Origin: Breviolum minutum Mf 1.05b.01
Taxonomy: Eukaryota; Sar; Dinophyceae; Suessiales; Symbiodiniaceae
Reading direction: 5' to 3'
DNA: 64,000 nt
Assembly (NCBI GenBank): GCA_000507305.1
Contig: DF239935.1
Span: forward strand, 36,444-100,443
In this document: piece after piece, positions 22,404 through 34,367 of the stretch
How positions within the stretch are numbered: the first letter of the stretch is position 1
Layout: every line of letters starts with the position of its first letter
Made by a program: the position numbers and the translations under genes
Notes under the pieces: generated by a model
Told to the model about the DNA's origin: nothing
Database searches by the model: none
What the model saw: the letters and a program-made list of their open reading frames with translations, nothing else

Positions 22404-23668
22404 GAGGCTGAGGCCTTTGGGGTTTGTTGACTGGACGTTTTTTTTTTTCCAAACGATTCGAAGAAAAACAAAGAACGGCCCAGATTTGGGTGATTTTGGA
22501 TGCAACCAAATGGAAGTACAGTTACATTGCTTATAGTTACTTCAACCAATGACCTCAAAATATTTATTTCGGGCACTAAATATCTTCCTTCTTGGAGTGA
22601 GGGGAAGGGATGTGACATCCTACGTTGTTGTGATCACTGCAAGGTGCTCCGTTTGAGAGCAAACTTGGTCTGTCTGTGGAGCGACAGGGGAAATCTGTGT
22701 TGAAAAAAGGTGCGGCAATTCTGAGTGACTCGCAGTTTTGGTGCACTTTGTCAAAGCGTTTCGAAATTGCAATGTTGCTCTCCATTCCGCCATTCCGCCT
22801 TTGTTTTGTGTTGGCTCAATTTCTAGATGGATAGACTGCAGTTTGCAATCTGTCATCCTGTTTCCTGCTGACAATGAAGACAGCTTCCCTGGCGTGGTCG
22901 GCTCAGAGTTCTTGTCTTTTGAAAGACCAGACGAAACCCGTCAAACTGTACATATTGGGGTGAAATGACACCTCGTAAATGTTCAACCCCTGCGTTGGGA
23001 GAGCCTTGTGCTACATTGAGTCCTGTGAAGATCATCGGACGTTTTGCCTAAGGTTTTTGCTTTTGGTATGTGCAGTCAAAGGGGTCAAGCTGGCTACAGA
23101 CTTGTCTGCAAATAGGCCTCACCAGACATGGCCAGGGATTTTAGACATGGAGCCAGTTGGGAGTTCATTGACTGCTGTCAATCAGTCTGAAAGTCTGGAG
23201 GTCAAACATTGCAGAGCGACCAGCCTGCACTGGCAATCTCTTGGAAAGGAAGGTTGGCGAATCTTGTTTGCAGTGGTTCCTTGAACTCTTGGCATTGTCT
23301 GGTAAAGGGGGTGCACATTGCCTTCCATACAAGGCATTTCTAAGCCTCCACTAGCTATCGCTAGAGTTTGGGAAATGCTCAAGTGGAGGTGTATTAGGGT
23401 CGAGATTCAGTTTCTGGGTGAGATGATCAAGTGGGACATTGGGTGAGATAGCTTCTCTGCCAAGGATGACCATTGGCAATGTGATTCTTTGAGCGACCTG
23501 GCAGTATCATGATATTCAGAGGGGTTCAATCGTTGTCCTTCATGGAAGTGGGTTTCAAAGCTTGTGGCGGCATGTTCAACCGCATGGATTAATGATTAGC
23601 AAGGAAACATGTTCTTGTTATATGTTGTTCATCATTCGTTGCTTAGCATTAGCATGTTCAAACATATG

Positions 23669-23880
23669 TGTTTCTTCAGGCGGTGATCGTGGAACAGAGG
23701 CTGAAGAGAAATGTACCGGGAGCTATGACACTGACGGAACGGCTTATTCCTATAGGTTCCGACAGTGCGTGGTGCGTGTTCTCTCGGAGAGCAGATTCAA
23801 TTGCTTGGCTGCAAAACCTTGCGAAGCCCCTGAGGACTGGAAGTTGGGAGGTTGGGATGACATTGACGGTAATGGTTGAC
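23669..23880 (+). CDS. Unidentified gene, ~65-codon exon with competing frames
   Basis: After TTCTTCAG two plus frames stay open. One reads EEKCTGSYDTDGTAYSYRFR then RFNCLAAKPCEAPEDWKLGG, acidic with paired cysteines. The other reads VIVEQRLKRNVPGAMTLTER then SIAWLQNLAKPLRTGSWEV. The region is coding-like, but the frame cannot be settled by eye. Confidence 0.4.
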
Positions 23881-23949
23881 CACGTGCAAAGAAAACGAGG
23901 ATGAGGATGATTTGTCAGTTCAACCATGACACTGATAGAATGATAATGG

Positions 23950-24950
23950 TATCCTCATCAATGCTGACACTGGTACTCCTGGTGATGGTGTTGATGACAA
24001 GTTTTCGTATGTGAACAGAATGGCTTGTCACATAAATTTACACACACACATACATTATACATACGTACGTGATTATTTGTATATATACACATGTATATGT
24101 ATACAACTTTATGGTTATGGTACTGTATAATAAAATATAGCGTGATATAATGATATGTAATATAATGTGTTATGATAGTATTCAATGTAACGTAATGGAA
24201 TATGACATGATACAATGTGATATGATATCACGAATATGATATTATATATACGATATAATTCAATGTGATATGATGTGATATGATGGAATATAATTCAATG
24301 TGATATGATGTGATATGATGGAATATAATTCAATATAATATAATAAACTATGATATAATATGATACAATATGATACAATATGATATAATATGATATGATA
24401 TTGTATCATATAATATGATACAATATGATATAATATAATACAGCAGAATATGATATAATATGATACGGTAGAATATGACATACGGTAATAGGAATATGAT
24501 ACAATATGATATGGTATGATATAATATATTATGATTTACTATAATATATTATGATATGATATGATATGATATGATATGATATGATATGATATGATATGAT
24601 AGAATGTGATATGATATAACATATTATGATATAATTGATATAATCTAATTAATATAATAGTATAACATAATATAATATAATATGCCATGATATGATATGA
24701 TATGATATGATATGATTTAATATAATACAATATAAACTATTGGAATTGTAATATGATATGATATGATATAGTTTAATATATTACAATATAATATACTGTA
24801 ATATGATATAATCTAATATGATATAATCTAATATGATATAAAATAATACAATGGTATAATATGATATAATATGATATAATGTAATAGAATATAATAGAAT
24901 ATAATGTAAGACAACATTATATATCATATTTATAATATGTAGTCATATGT
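23950..24950. repeat. AT-rich satellite built on (ATATG)n-like units
   Basis: About 1 kb consists almost wholly of variants of GATAT, AATAT and ATGAT. It includes a clean tandem block at 24547-24603 (about eleven GATAT copies). The frame-like translations (runs of His, Ile, Ser, Tyr) are artefacts. Its ends grade into ordinary AT-rich sequence. No gene lies inside. Confidence 0.9.
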
Positions 24951-26315
24951 TTTGCCATGTTTGAGGGTTTAATCTTTTCCACAAGGGCTCCTCACAGGGC
25001 GAGGGTCAAGCTCTGCTGTCAAGTCGACGTCTTCCAGGATTTGCTGGACCAGTAAATGTGGCAATATGGCCCAATTTTGTCAAGTTGACTCAAGTGGCAC
25101 AAAGTCTTTCATTGCTTATATATGAATCTGTTTTTTTGAGTATGTTTTTACATACCTGTCAGTTTTCTCCATCTCTCTTTGGGACCATGGCTGTTGCATG
25201 CCTAGGACCAACATGGACACCACTGGCAACAGGAGCAGAGCGATGTGGGACCCTCAGGGACTCCCACACGAATCTACTGATACCCTTTAGACATCCAACA
25301 CTTGAAGCCAAAAACAAGTTTCGAATGTGGGATAATGGTATGCGAAGATGACGAGGATCTAGAAAAACGTCGTTTTGTGTCGTTCTGCTCATTGGAAACC
25401 CTCTCTGTAGAACATGAATTACACCTTTAGTGTCATTGCTGCAAGGCCCAGGAGGAGGGATGACTTGGTATCTCAATGCAGAGGCCTCTCCTTGAAAGAC
25501 GGACGCTAGAGCGCGTACTCATGAACAGAAACAAAAAACCCTTCCATGGTGCGAACAGATCTACGAGTAGTCGAGAGGTTAGAAAAGCCAAGGGACATCA
25601 TGATGGAAAAGCCAATCCTCCGAGGTTTAAAGAGTCCAAGCAAAAGAAGGGCAAATCCTACACAAGAGATCAAATGAACATGCATTTTTTCATTTAGCAG
25701 CCATTTCTGTTAAAGGAAAAGACGGGTTTCCCCCAATGTACATCCGGATTTTCCAAAGTTGGGACATGTCTTGTTTGGCGAATTTTCCATTTTCTGATCG
25801 CACCGGTTTTAGCTGTTTTTAGCGGCTCAAAGGTAAGTCATCCACATACCCAAGTTATCCAGCCATTCAAAACAAAGCTATCCAGCCAAGCTATGCAGAA
25901 TCCAAGCATCGCCATGATCCAAATTTCTCGGCCATGGTGCGTTTGTCTGATGTGCCTATTTTGTATCCTCCTTAGTATTTTTCTGATGTGTGAAAAAACT
26001 CCGTTGTTCTGATGGGCTCTAAGCTTTCAAGGTTTTGAGTTTGAATTGCTTGGTCGACCCGAGACAACACCCCTGTAAAGCCAATGTTTCCCGAACCCCT
26101 TTATCCCTGACCCTGCCCCTAACATGCACAATCAAAGCTTGCATGAGCTTGCATGGCAAGGACATCTCCACCCAACTCTTCAAGAAGCAGGTCCAAGTAA
26201 CATGGAACAACCCGGAAAACATGAACTCTAACATGGCACCCCCTAACATGCCTTAAAATCATGCAACAAATAGATGGCACTAGAAAAAACAATATAAAAG
26301 TAAAATGACCCAATT

Positions 26316-26467
26316 TCAAGGGACAATTGGGTGTACCCCTAACAGTGTACCCATGGTATTTATTGTGTTCTCTAGGGATTCTTGAGGATTATATAGATCT
26401 ATATAGGGCTTACATAGGGATTTCCCATAGGGATACGTTGGTAGGGGTACATCCAACTATCCCCTGA
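26316..26467. mobile_element. Second MITE-like family: 152 bp element with 28 bp TIRs and TSD CAATT
   Basis: The left end TCAAGGGACAATTGGGTGTA continues CCCCTAAC and pairs with the inverted right end at 23 of 28 positions. CAATT flanks it on both sides (26311-26315 and 26468-26472). The interior is AT-rich and contains a small palindrome (TATAGATCTATA). It has no coding capacity. It is distinct in sequence and duplication length from the 101-103 bp family. Confidence 0.75.
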
Positions 26468-27299
26468 CAATTTTTTTTTTAGGTCAGCTTCTGGAGAGTA
26501 CTTGCCGTGAATGGATCACAGCTGTGATCGCACAGTACTCAGGATCTCATGACGCGGAGTGCCCTTTTGGGATTTTTTGGTCGGGAGTCTTGGAATGTGC
26601 TGATGGGGGGGGTTAAGCACCAGCATGGAGACAATTGCGGCATAAGCAGTACAGGATAACTTCTGCAGCAACAATTTTGCAATGTGTGTGCTACACATGT
26701 TTGAACTTTCCAGCTTGAAGATTGGATTCTTGGACGTTGGCTGCAGGTCCAAGAAGCAAACCAGCGAAATCGGCCTTGCCGGAAGCAGGCCCAGCAGGCC
26801 CAGGCAGGCCTGGGTGTTGAAGGACAACCATTTTGGCACTTGGGCGAATGTTGGATCAGGGCTCAGCGAGCAAATGACCCAAATGGAACTAAACGAATAT
26901 GGAACAAGCAAGTGATATTCTCACCTCTTTGCCATACACTGAAATTGATTCGCGTCATCGCATGTATTCTAATATGATTTCCACTATGCTGAGTATCATC
27001 CCATATCAATATCTCATTCTGATGTAACATTGGAATTCTCATGTCATCGGTTTCAACCGGAGCCCAACTCCCAAAATGCCAGGTCCAGAAACCCGTCAAG
27101 TGGTAGCTGAGCCTGAAGTGACTTAGCTGATTGAGATATCCTTGCACCAAAAGATCATTGGGCAAAGATTGCTTCAACAAAAAATGGGGATCTTGAAATG
27201 ATCGCAAAATACTGACCAAATGAAGATAGGTGATTAAGAACAATGAATACGCAATGTCCAGTGACAAACATATTTTGGAATTGACCACCAAGGCACATG

Positions 27300-27680
27300 C
27301 TGTCAACCCCGACGCCATCAGCGAACCTGGAACGAATGGCATCCAAAGTCGAGGAACCCAAGTTCTGCCGGCTGATGGGAAACCATCCGTTGTTGGGCCC
27401 GATGACCAGACGTTGAATTGTAGCTGATACTGACACTTTGACATCAGCGGTTCAAAAGTGAGGGTGTTGGTATTAGAATGTTTTGGAATGATGTCATCCC
27501 AAGTCCTTAGATATGTAGAAACACCAGTCTTCCATCTACTGGAGATGCACCGCCATTGGATTAATTGCCTTGGCAGGTGCATACCAGAGACGGTTGGGCA
27601 CGCCATCAGCGAAGGCAAGACAAAATCAGCCGTTTCAAAGTCTGAAAGTGACTGTTCTCCCAAGGCTTTGGAAGTATCTT
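27300..27680 (+). CDS. Unidentified gene, exons 27.3-27.7 kb
   Basis: The candidate exons are PTPSANLERMASKVEEPKFC then RLMGNHPLLGPMTRR (about 27302-27412) and IPETVGHAISEGKTKSAVSK then SESDCSPKALEV (about 27580-27672, after TTGGCAG|G). A long antisense open frame (26863-27696) overlaps both and I regard it as chance. Confidence 0.35.
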
Positions 27681-28408
27681 TCCATTTCCGTGGCATGGAC
27701 TATCATTTATTCTACATCATTTTACTTTTGCACATGCTATCATCATAACTTCCCCTCAAAAAATCTTCAGTGTAATCCCAAATGTTGTATATGTTCATTA
27801 TGTTTCATGATTCTTAATGCGATTGATGATTGATGGCAAGAAAATTCGAGGCCGATGGTTCGCATCCTCACTCCCAGGTCGGGTTGATTTTCCGAGGAGC
27901 CCTTGGATGTTTGAAGCTGGACATTTATGCTACAGACAATTTGATTAACAATTTAACAAAACCAAGAATGAACGGCCCAACAAAATTATATGAAAATAAT
28001 TAAAAAAGACTTAAACAGATGTATTTTTTTCTTGAAAGCAATGAAGATGATTGAAGATGTCATCTTTTTCCCCCAAAAAGATTGGAAAAACAGGCCCCAA
28101 AGCCTTGGCTCGAGAGGGACCTGGAGGTGGGGGGGGGGGGTAGTTTTTTGCTGGGCCCAGGCTTTGGTTGTTAAGTTAAAGGCCACTTTAAAAGTGCCTT
28201 AGGCACCTCCGCGTTGAGGCATGTGTTGCACATGGGCTGGTATTCATAAGCCCATGTCGTTCAGTAACCGGCACTTCTTGGAAATCATCCAAAATCATAA
28301 AAGTAGAAAAACAAAAAACACATAGGACAAAAATTCAGAAGAGGGATCAATCAAAAACACCCGTTTTGGGGTTCTGTTTGACTTGAAAAAACCCACATTT
28401 CTGCGGTT

Positions 28409-28995
28409 TTGAATGGCCAGGGTGAAGAAACAACTGCATGGAGCCAGACCATGGAAGAGGGTGAAGATGCCGCATCATCCAGCCAGACGCCTGAGGAGGT
28501 GGGTGAAACCCAGCACCCAGATTTGCTGCCGGAATATCGAGTGACCCATAAGCTACGAATATAGAAGTGTTTCCTTGGGTTTTGTTGGTATGAGGATCCC
28601 GCAAATTCATCCAAATTTTATAGTCACCAGAAAAGGCGATCGAAAAAGTCTTTGCAGTCTCAATTGATGATAATATGCATGCCGCGGCCTATCTTATATC
28701 GTTTGTATGATATGCTATTACATGATATTACATGATATTTATACTATATGCGCATGACTTATGATTTTGGTCCGCAGTCTTAAGTTCTACAGTCAGGTGC
28801 CCTCGTTTTTTTTTTCGTCAAACAACACTTCTCCAGTTTCTTGTTCTCCAAGCGTCACTGCCCCTTAATGGGTTTGTTGTGTTTGGGCTCCAGGATCGTG
28901 ACACAGCAGAGGATGGCTTTTGGGCCAAGAGCTCAGGAAATTCTGCGGAGGTTGCGAAAACAGCGGTGAATTACGTGCCCAGGATCAGAGTGTAA
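28409..28995 (+). CDS. Unidentified gene, acidic exons 28.4-29.0 kb
   Basis: About 28415-28560 reads NGQGEETTAWSQTMEEGEDA, then ASSSQTPEEVGETQHPDLLP. About 28893-28995, after CTCCAG|G, reads DRDTAEDGFWAKSSGNSAEV then AKTAVNYVPRIRV. The first is disordered and acidic; the second is soluble and helical. Confidence 0.5.
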
Positions 28996-29349
28996 CTTTT
29001 TGGAGTCCAAATCTTGTACATCATCAGGCGGAGGGAGTTGGATGGTGCGACATGAAAAAAATTCGGAGTTTTGGGATTTAAGGGAATGATTTTTACCATT
29101 ACTGTAATTTCCATGAATTAAGTCCCAGTAGAAAATGAGAAACTAGTGCCAAAAAGATGCCAAAAAGCCCCCTTCCAAAGCAAAAAAAAGAGGATGCTGG
29201 ACACCTCGGTTTTTGCACACCCTGAATGGTTCAGTAGGATATCCGGCACTTTGGTATTGTGATGACAGCAACATACCTATCTAGTAAATTCTACTAAATT
29301 CGAGTTCCGGTGACCCGAATTACTGCGGCCGGTTGCCAGCCGTCTTGCC

Positions 29350-30340
29350 AGGATATCAAAGGTCCTATGTCTTGGGACTCAGAAAAAGCAAGTGATGGGA
29401 GAACTACTGAGGATCCTCACTCCATTGCACTCCAAATCAGTGCAAATCAATATATCACTACAACTACGTACAGTAGGAGCTTAGATGAAGCACCATTTTG
29501 TACTGCAGCACATCAATCATCGTCTTTTGGTTAAGTTGGCAAAGCGTAAGCAGCGAGTCAGTATCGAATCTTTCTACATTTGTCACATTGCAACTGTAGA
29601 AAAGTTCTCGCTCCGTGCGACACGGAGTTGGTAAGAGTGTCCAGATAGAAAACCAAATAGAAAAACTCTGGTAGAGATCATGACCATCATAATCATGACT
29701 ATATATACGTATATGATTAATAATATAGCATAATATAGCGCATATATATATATATATGGTATGAAGACCAATGTGATATAATAAATATGCAAACACCTTC
29801 ACACATTTTATTGTCTTGGTGTCCAAGGCGAGGCCATGCCAAGCCGCCGACACGAGCAGCCATGCGTGCTGAAGGGTATGACCGCGATGCAGTGAAGTTG
29901 CCATGGCCTCGGTACCCATGGCCACTAATATGGCCACATAAAACCTTGTGAATGAATTCAAGAAAAAGGTGAGCTGGTGAGACGTTTGTATACAGACAAT
30001 TGGGTTTTTGGTTGATCAGAAATCTCAGACATGAAATAGCACAAGAATCAAAACCAGTTGGACTTCTTTTTTTGGTTTTGAAGCTGATCCCACATGTCAT
30101 TCTGCTTTCACCCAGGCGAACACCCATTGAGGTGACCCTTACAAAAGGAGGCACAATGAGCTTTCCTTGACTCAAGACTCAACTGTGGTTGTATAGATTT
30201 CTTGTGCATAATTTGTTTGTCCCTCTCTCACAGAGTGTTCCCACGCCTGCGAGCAGCAGCCGCAGGGAAGAACAATGCTAAAGGCTACGGGAAAGGCAGA
30301 GGACTCGTCAAATTTCAATGATTTTCCACCTCGGATCTTG
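29350..30340 (+). CDS. Unidentified gene, exons 29.35-30.3 kb
   Basis: The stretches read DIKGPMSWDSEKASDGRTTE (29352-29425, after TTGCCAG|G), RGHAKPPTRAAMRAEGYDRD then AVKLPWPRYPWPLIW (about 29826-29938), RTPIEVTLTKGGTMSF (about 30118-30168) and a basic Ala/Lys/Gly-rich piece (about 30245-30320). No family was recognised. Confidence 0.4.
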
Positions 30341-30763
30341 ATCTCCATCACCTTCATCTTTGTGTTATGGAAGAGGTTGGAATTGAATAATTAAATGATA
30401 CTAACATATCCTCCAGCACCTTTTCACTCACCTGATTTTTTTTGTTTTGTTTGATATTAACATTCCCAAAGTTTTGCAGAAACTCATGTTTCAGGAGCCA
30501 TGAAAGGTCAGAGATCTCAGAGATTTCGTTGTCTTTTTTCTCCAACCAAGATGATTTTCCGCTTGGGGATTTCCAGGTTTGTGGACTCCTGGAGAAGAGA
30601 AAACCAAGGCTTAGAGACAGAAACTTGGGAGGGTAGAATCTTCGTGGAAACTCAGCCTTTTCATGCAGATATATAATGATTATTAATGATTAAGGTGTAT
30701 TGAAAAAAAATGTGCATGTTGCATGTAGTTGTATATACATTATGTATACTGGCTTTGGTGGCA

Positions 30764-31120
30764 GGCGACCGCTTCTAGCACTTGCAGTGCGCGAGTGGAG
30801 TCTGGAGGCAAGAAGATCTTTGGGTGAGATGACATGCAGACTGTTTGAGGGCCTGAAAAACAAACACAACTAAAAGCGCACAGCCCCCAAGGCCAAAACA
30901 TATACTGTACCATAATTTGAAGTACCTTTATGATTTTTTTTGTTCAACAACCTGTAGTTCACTAAATATCAGAAATGCGACAAAAAGATTTTCTCCTCAC
31001 CAAAGCCGCTTCTGACTCTTGGCAGGTTCCCTTCCTTCCAGGCCGTCCAAATGGCGGCCCCTCATCAGCTTTTCTGAGGGTGACGTCGTCCAGGGAAGGG
31101 TTGGCACCTTATGATTGCCC
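30764..31120 (+). CDS. Unidentified gene, exons 30.8-31.1 kb
   Basis: About 30764-30825 reads RRPLLALAVREWSLEARRSL then GEM. About 31040-31110 reads KWRPLISFSEGDVVQGRVGT, whose EGDVVQGRV core resembles the first strands of an S1 RNA-binding fold. The match is too short to assign. Confidence 0.35.
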
Positions 31121-31699
31121 TATGCTGGTGGAAAGGTTGGCGGTGTTGATAGGCTTGAAATGATGGCGTGACCTTGATTGTTTTAGATGATTGCAGTTTT
31201 TCATTTAAGTACCATAATGATATGTATCTTTGCAACATGATATGCAATACATAAGAATGTACACACTCTTATTTGACTTATCAGTTCTGCCCCTCGCAGT
31301 GTTTCTATGATAGCTTTGTTGGGGTTGGAGCGAGGTCACTGACTTTGTGGAGGAAACCTGGCACCCTGAAGCTTCACTTTTGATGAATGTTGGGAATGTT
31401 GGAAATGTTGGGAATGTGCCTGTTTTTAATGAAGTTTAGTTGATTCACTACCCGTGTGTGCAGGAGGGTGCGATGATCGACTTTGGTTGTCTCGTTCAGG
31501 CATCTCCCGTTCGAAACAATGGTGTATTGGGACACATTGGGACATATTTCATATTCCTCATTAGGCTGCTTCTCATTTGCCACAAGGGGTGTTCCCTTCA
31601 CCGATGCCAGGGCATGCTTCCCAAGTCGGAGATTGCGTTGCTGGCGATAGTTTTGCAATTGGTTCATGTCCAGGTAATAAGATCCCGAGGATCATGGCA

Positions 31700-32600
31700 T
31701 CGTTGATGCCAAAGTGATTCATAATGAGTCAGGTTTCCTTTCCTTGCTTATTTTGTTGGCAGTTGTTTTATTTGTTTGCCTGTAAATACATGCCATGGTT
31801 TCATCACGTGCATCAAGTGATGGATACCCAGACTGAGATGCCAGGATTTTCCAGCTTTCCCTGGTGACCTTTTAGTATCACTCACTTTGCAAACCGTGAA
31901 TGTAAAGGCTGGGGTGGACAGGGTCGAGCATGGATGGCTTGCCAGTCTAAGGAAGATAGTTTGTTCAATATGAAATGGGTCCAACTACCACAGGACATGG
32001 TTGTTTGAAGTCTCTTGATTTGCACTTGTGGATGTTTTGATGAAATTTATATTTGGCTGTTGGACAGGAGGAACGCGTAACCTTGTGTCTTTATGATGAT
32101 GGATGGGCGGCCCATGCCTTACTGCCTAGGATGTTGGCATTTTGAATCGAAAGTCATGGAACCTAAGGAGCTTTTGAAGCCTGAATCCAGCCATAGCCTT
32201 AGCCTCGTTGGTTTGACTGTCACCATCCACCAAAAAGCAAGGGTTTACTCTATGGCTTTGGTGAGGCTAGACTGGCCAATTGTAAAAAAACAACATGCTG
32301 GATTCGTTTCACCAAAGAAGACGGGGGAAGAATGGACAGAAAGCTTTAATGACATTTCTCACAGCACTTCACTACTCTCGGTCACAATGTTCCTGTGGGG
32401 GATTTGCAAGCTGATGAATTCAACGTTTTTGTTTGATAGGAACGAGTTTAATTATCTACTAGTATGATGGAAAAAGAATAAACATTGTGCTGAATTGTTC
32501 CAATTTCTTGTGCCAACCACGCTGGACATTGGACAGCAACGGGGCATTTTCAGCACGAGTATAAAATGTTGAACTGTATATGATACTTCTCTCAGCATCG
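31700..32600. other. Stretch without convincing exons
   Basis: Open frames at 32093-32467 (plus) and 31748-31984 (minus) lack coding-like composition and good splice context. A coding-like but frame-ambiguous stretch begins near 32600 (ATQRVMRFPAVGRAAAQREE or an alternative frame). Confidence 0.35.
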
Positions 32601-32891
32601 TGACGATGGACAAAAGTCAATACGTTCGCCACCGCTGGGCCCCTGCTGTGGCACAGTCCTTGCCCAAACTGCATTTTCGTTTCAGCTTCTTGGAAGCAAC
32701 GCAGCGGGTGATGAGGTTCCCAGCCGTCGGAAGAGCCGCGGCACAGAGAGAAGAAATCAAAGAAAGGCCCGGTGCCTTCCCAAAATGTCCTCAAATCCCT
32801 AGGACCAACTTGAAATTTAGCCAAATCTGGTTACGTTAAACACTTCAAAACATCCCAAGAGTTATGGGGTTTTGTTCTGTTTCTTCCATTG

Positions 32892-33460
32892 ATGCAGTTG
32901 CGTCAATTCCAGGTGAAAGGCCCAGAAGGACTCCCAGTGTACGTGGCCTCAGATATGGAGCCCAAGATTGGATCGGAAGTCAAACATCGTAGCGCAAGGA
33001 TAGGACAAGATATCACAAAATGGTATGTTATCTAAGTAGAATGTTGTGGATATGGTTTCGTAGATTTTGGAACTTGGGAAGGACTTCACACAGTCTGACT
33101 GGACATTTGTGTGCATGCGCAGGCCAGCCTGCCACCAACGCTGGAAAGGGCATCAAGGCTCGAATGAGGAAGATTCCACAAGCCTCATATTGCATTAAAA
33201 TCAAGATTTATATAGATTCCATTTGTTGAGTGAATATGGGAAATGATTTATATCTGATTTATGAGAATAGTGGACTTTTCAAAATGATTAGTATCCTATA
33301 GTATAGTAACGTATCTAAGTATGTGATGCAACTTTCTGCAACTAGTTATTTGCTAAGCTGCTGTGTGTGTGGTGCCTCCAGGGATGAAGAAACACCCGCT
33401 GAAAAAGCAGAGGATCCCAAACCGGATGAGGTTCCGAGGCGTGAAACTTGGGGTCATTGA
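32892..33460 (+). CDS. Unidentified gene, exons 32.9-33.46 kb ending in a possible terminal exon
   Basis: About 32898-33000 reads QLRQFQVKGPEGLPVYVASD, then MEPKIGSEVKHRSARIG. About 33122-33178 reads GQPATNAGKGIKARMRKIPQ after GCGCAG. About 33383-33457 reads DEETPAEKAEDPKPDEVPRR then ETWGH, followed by TGA at 33458-33460. The acidic tail with a stop is a plausible C-terminus. Confidence 0.5.
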
Positions 33461-33863
33461 AGACGCACAAACCTTTGAACAGTCATTAATGAAAAGAGAC
33501 TCCTGTTGATCAGAAATATGCCAGTCATATTTAGATCAAAGATGATTAAAGCCTTCTGCAAACGGATTCCGATCTTGCTTTACATTTTTCAATTGTTTCC
33601 ATGTTTCTGGATTCTCCAATCTTCAGATTGTGATTTGCACCTTAACAATCCATGCCAGGGTGACTCGATCTGAGATGCGTGGAGGGTGCGGGCTGCCCAA
33701 AGGATGATGGGATGCCACTGTCATCCCACACTATCCTTTCAAGTCTCAATTTGGGCCAGTTACTGGTATCAGTTTGTTCAAAGTAACTTTGTTCTTGATC
33801 TCCTGAATTTGGCATCGGTATCATATTACACATAAGGTATTAGTATCACATCTTGTTTCCCAG

Positions 33864-34026
33864 GCACTTCAAACATGGAAGACAGATGCGGGTTGAGACC
33901 TGGCCTCCATTCCCACGAGGCCAACAGCTCCACGACCTAATCGCTTTGGTCGAAAACACAACAGTGGGGAGCTTGGCACTGGAGCTGGAGCCAAGTTGCT
34001 ACAAGGGTGGTTGTTATGGTGGTGAA
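33864..34026 (+). CDS. Unidentified gene, clear 50-codon exon at 33.9 kb
   Basis: After TTTCCCAG|G the frame reads HFKHGRQMRVETWPPFPRGQ, QLHDLIALVENTTVGSLALE and LEPSCYKGGCYGGE, then TGA. The composition is that of a folded protein and the stretch is among the most convincing single exons here. No family was recognised. Confidence 0.6.
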
Positions 34027-34367
34027 TGAAGCTGATGATGATACATTTTAGACTTTAGATATTTTGATTTTTGCGCTTGATGTTTGGCTTCAACTGTATT
34101 TGTAGATCACAGGATGAACATATCCTTTCGCACCAAGGTGACACAGACGAGGTAAACTCAGGCACGTGGCAAGCTTGGGGTGTATGATGAGCGTTTCATA
34201 GTGTTTCCCAACTAATTCTGGCTCCAAAAGTGTAAGGATTGGTAAGGTTCCCTTAAATGTGAGACTTCATTGATCCGGACGGCGAAGGGTTTCTAAAGAG
34301 ATGCATGTTTTGTTGATCCAACTTTGGATCTCCACAATCCTTTTTGATTTCACAGGGATTTTGTGGG

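Noticed and set aside
24200..24740. Minus-strand His/Ile/Ser/Tyr-rich frames
   Set aside because: They are translations of the AT satellite; low complexity and exact dependence on the 5 bp unit rule out a gene.
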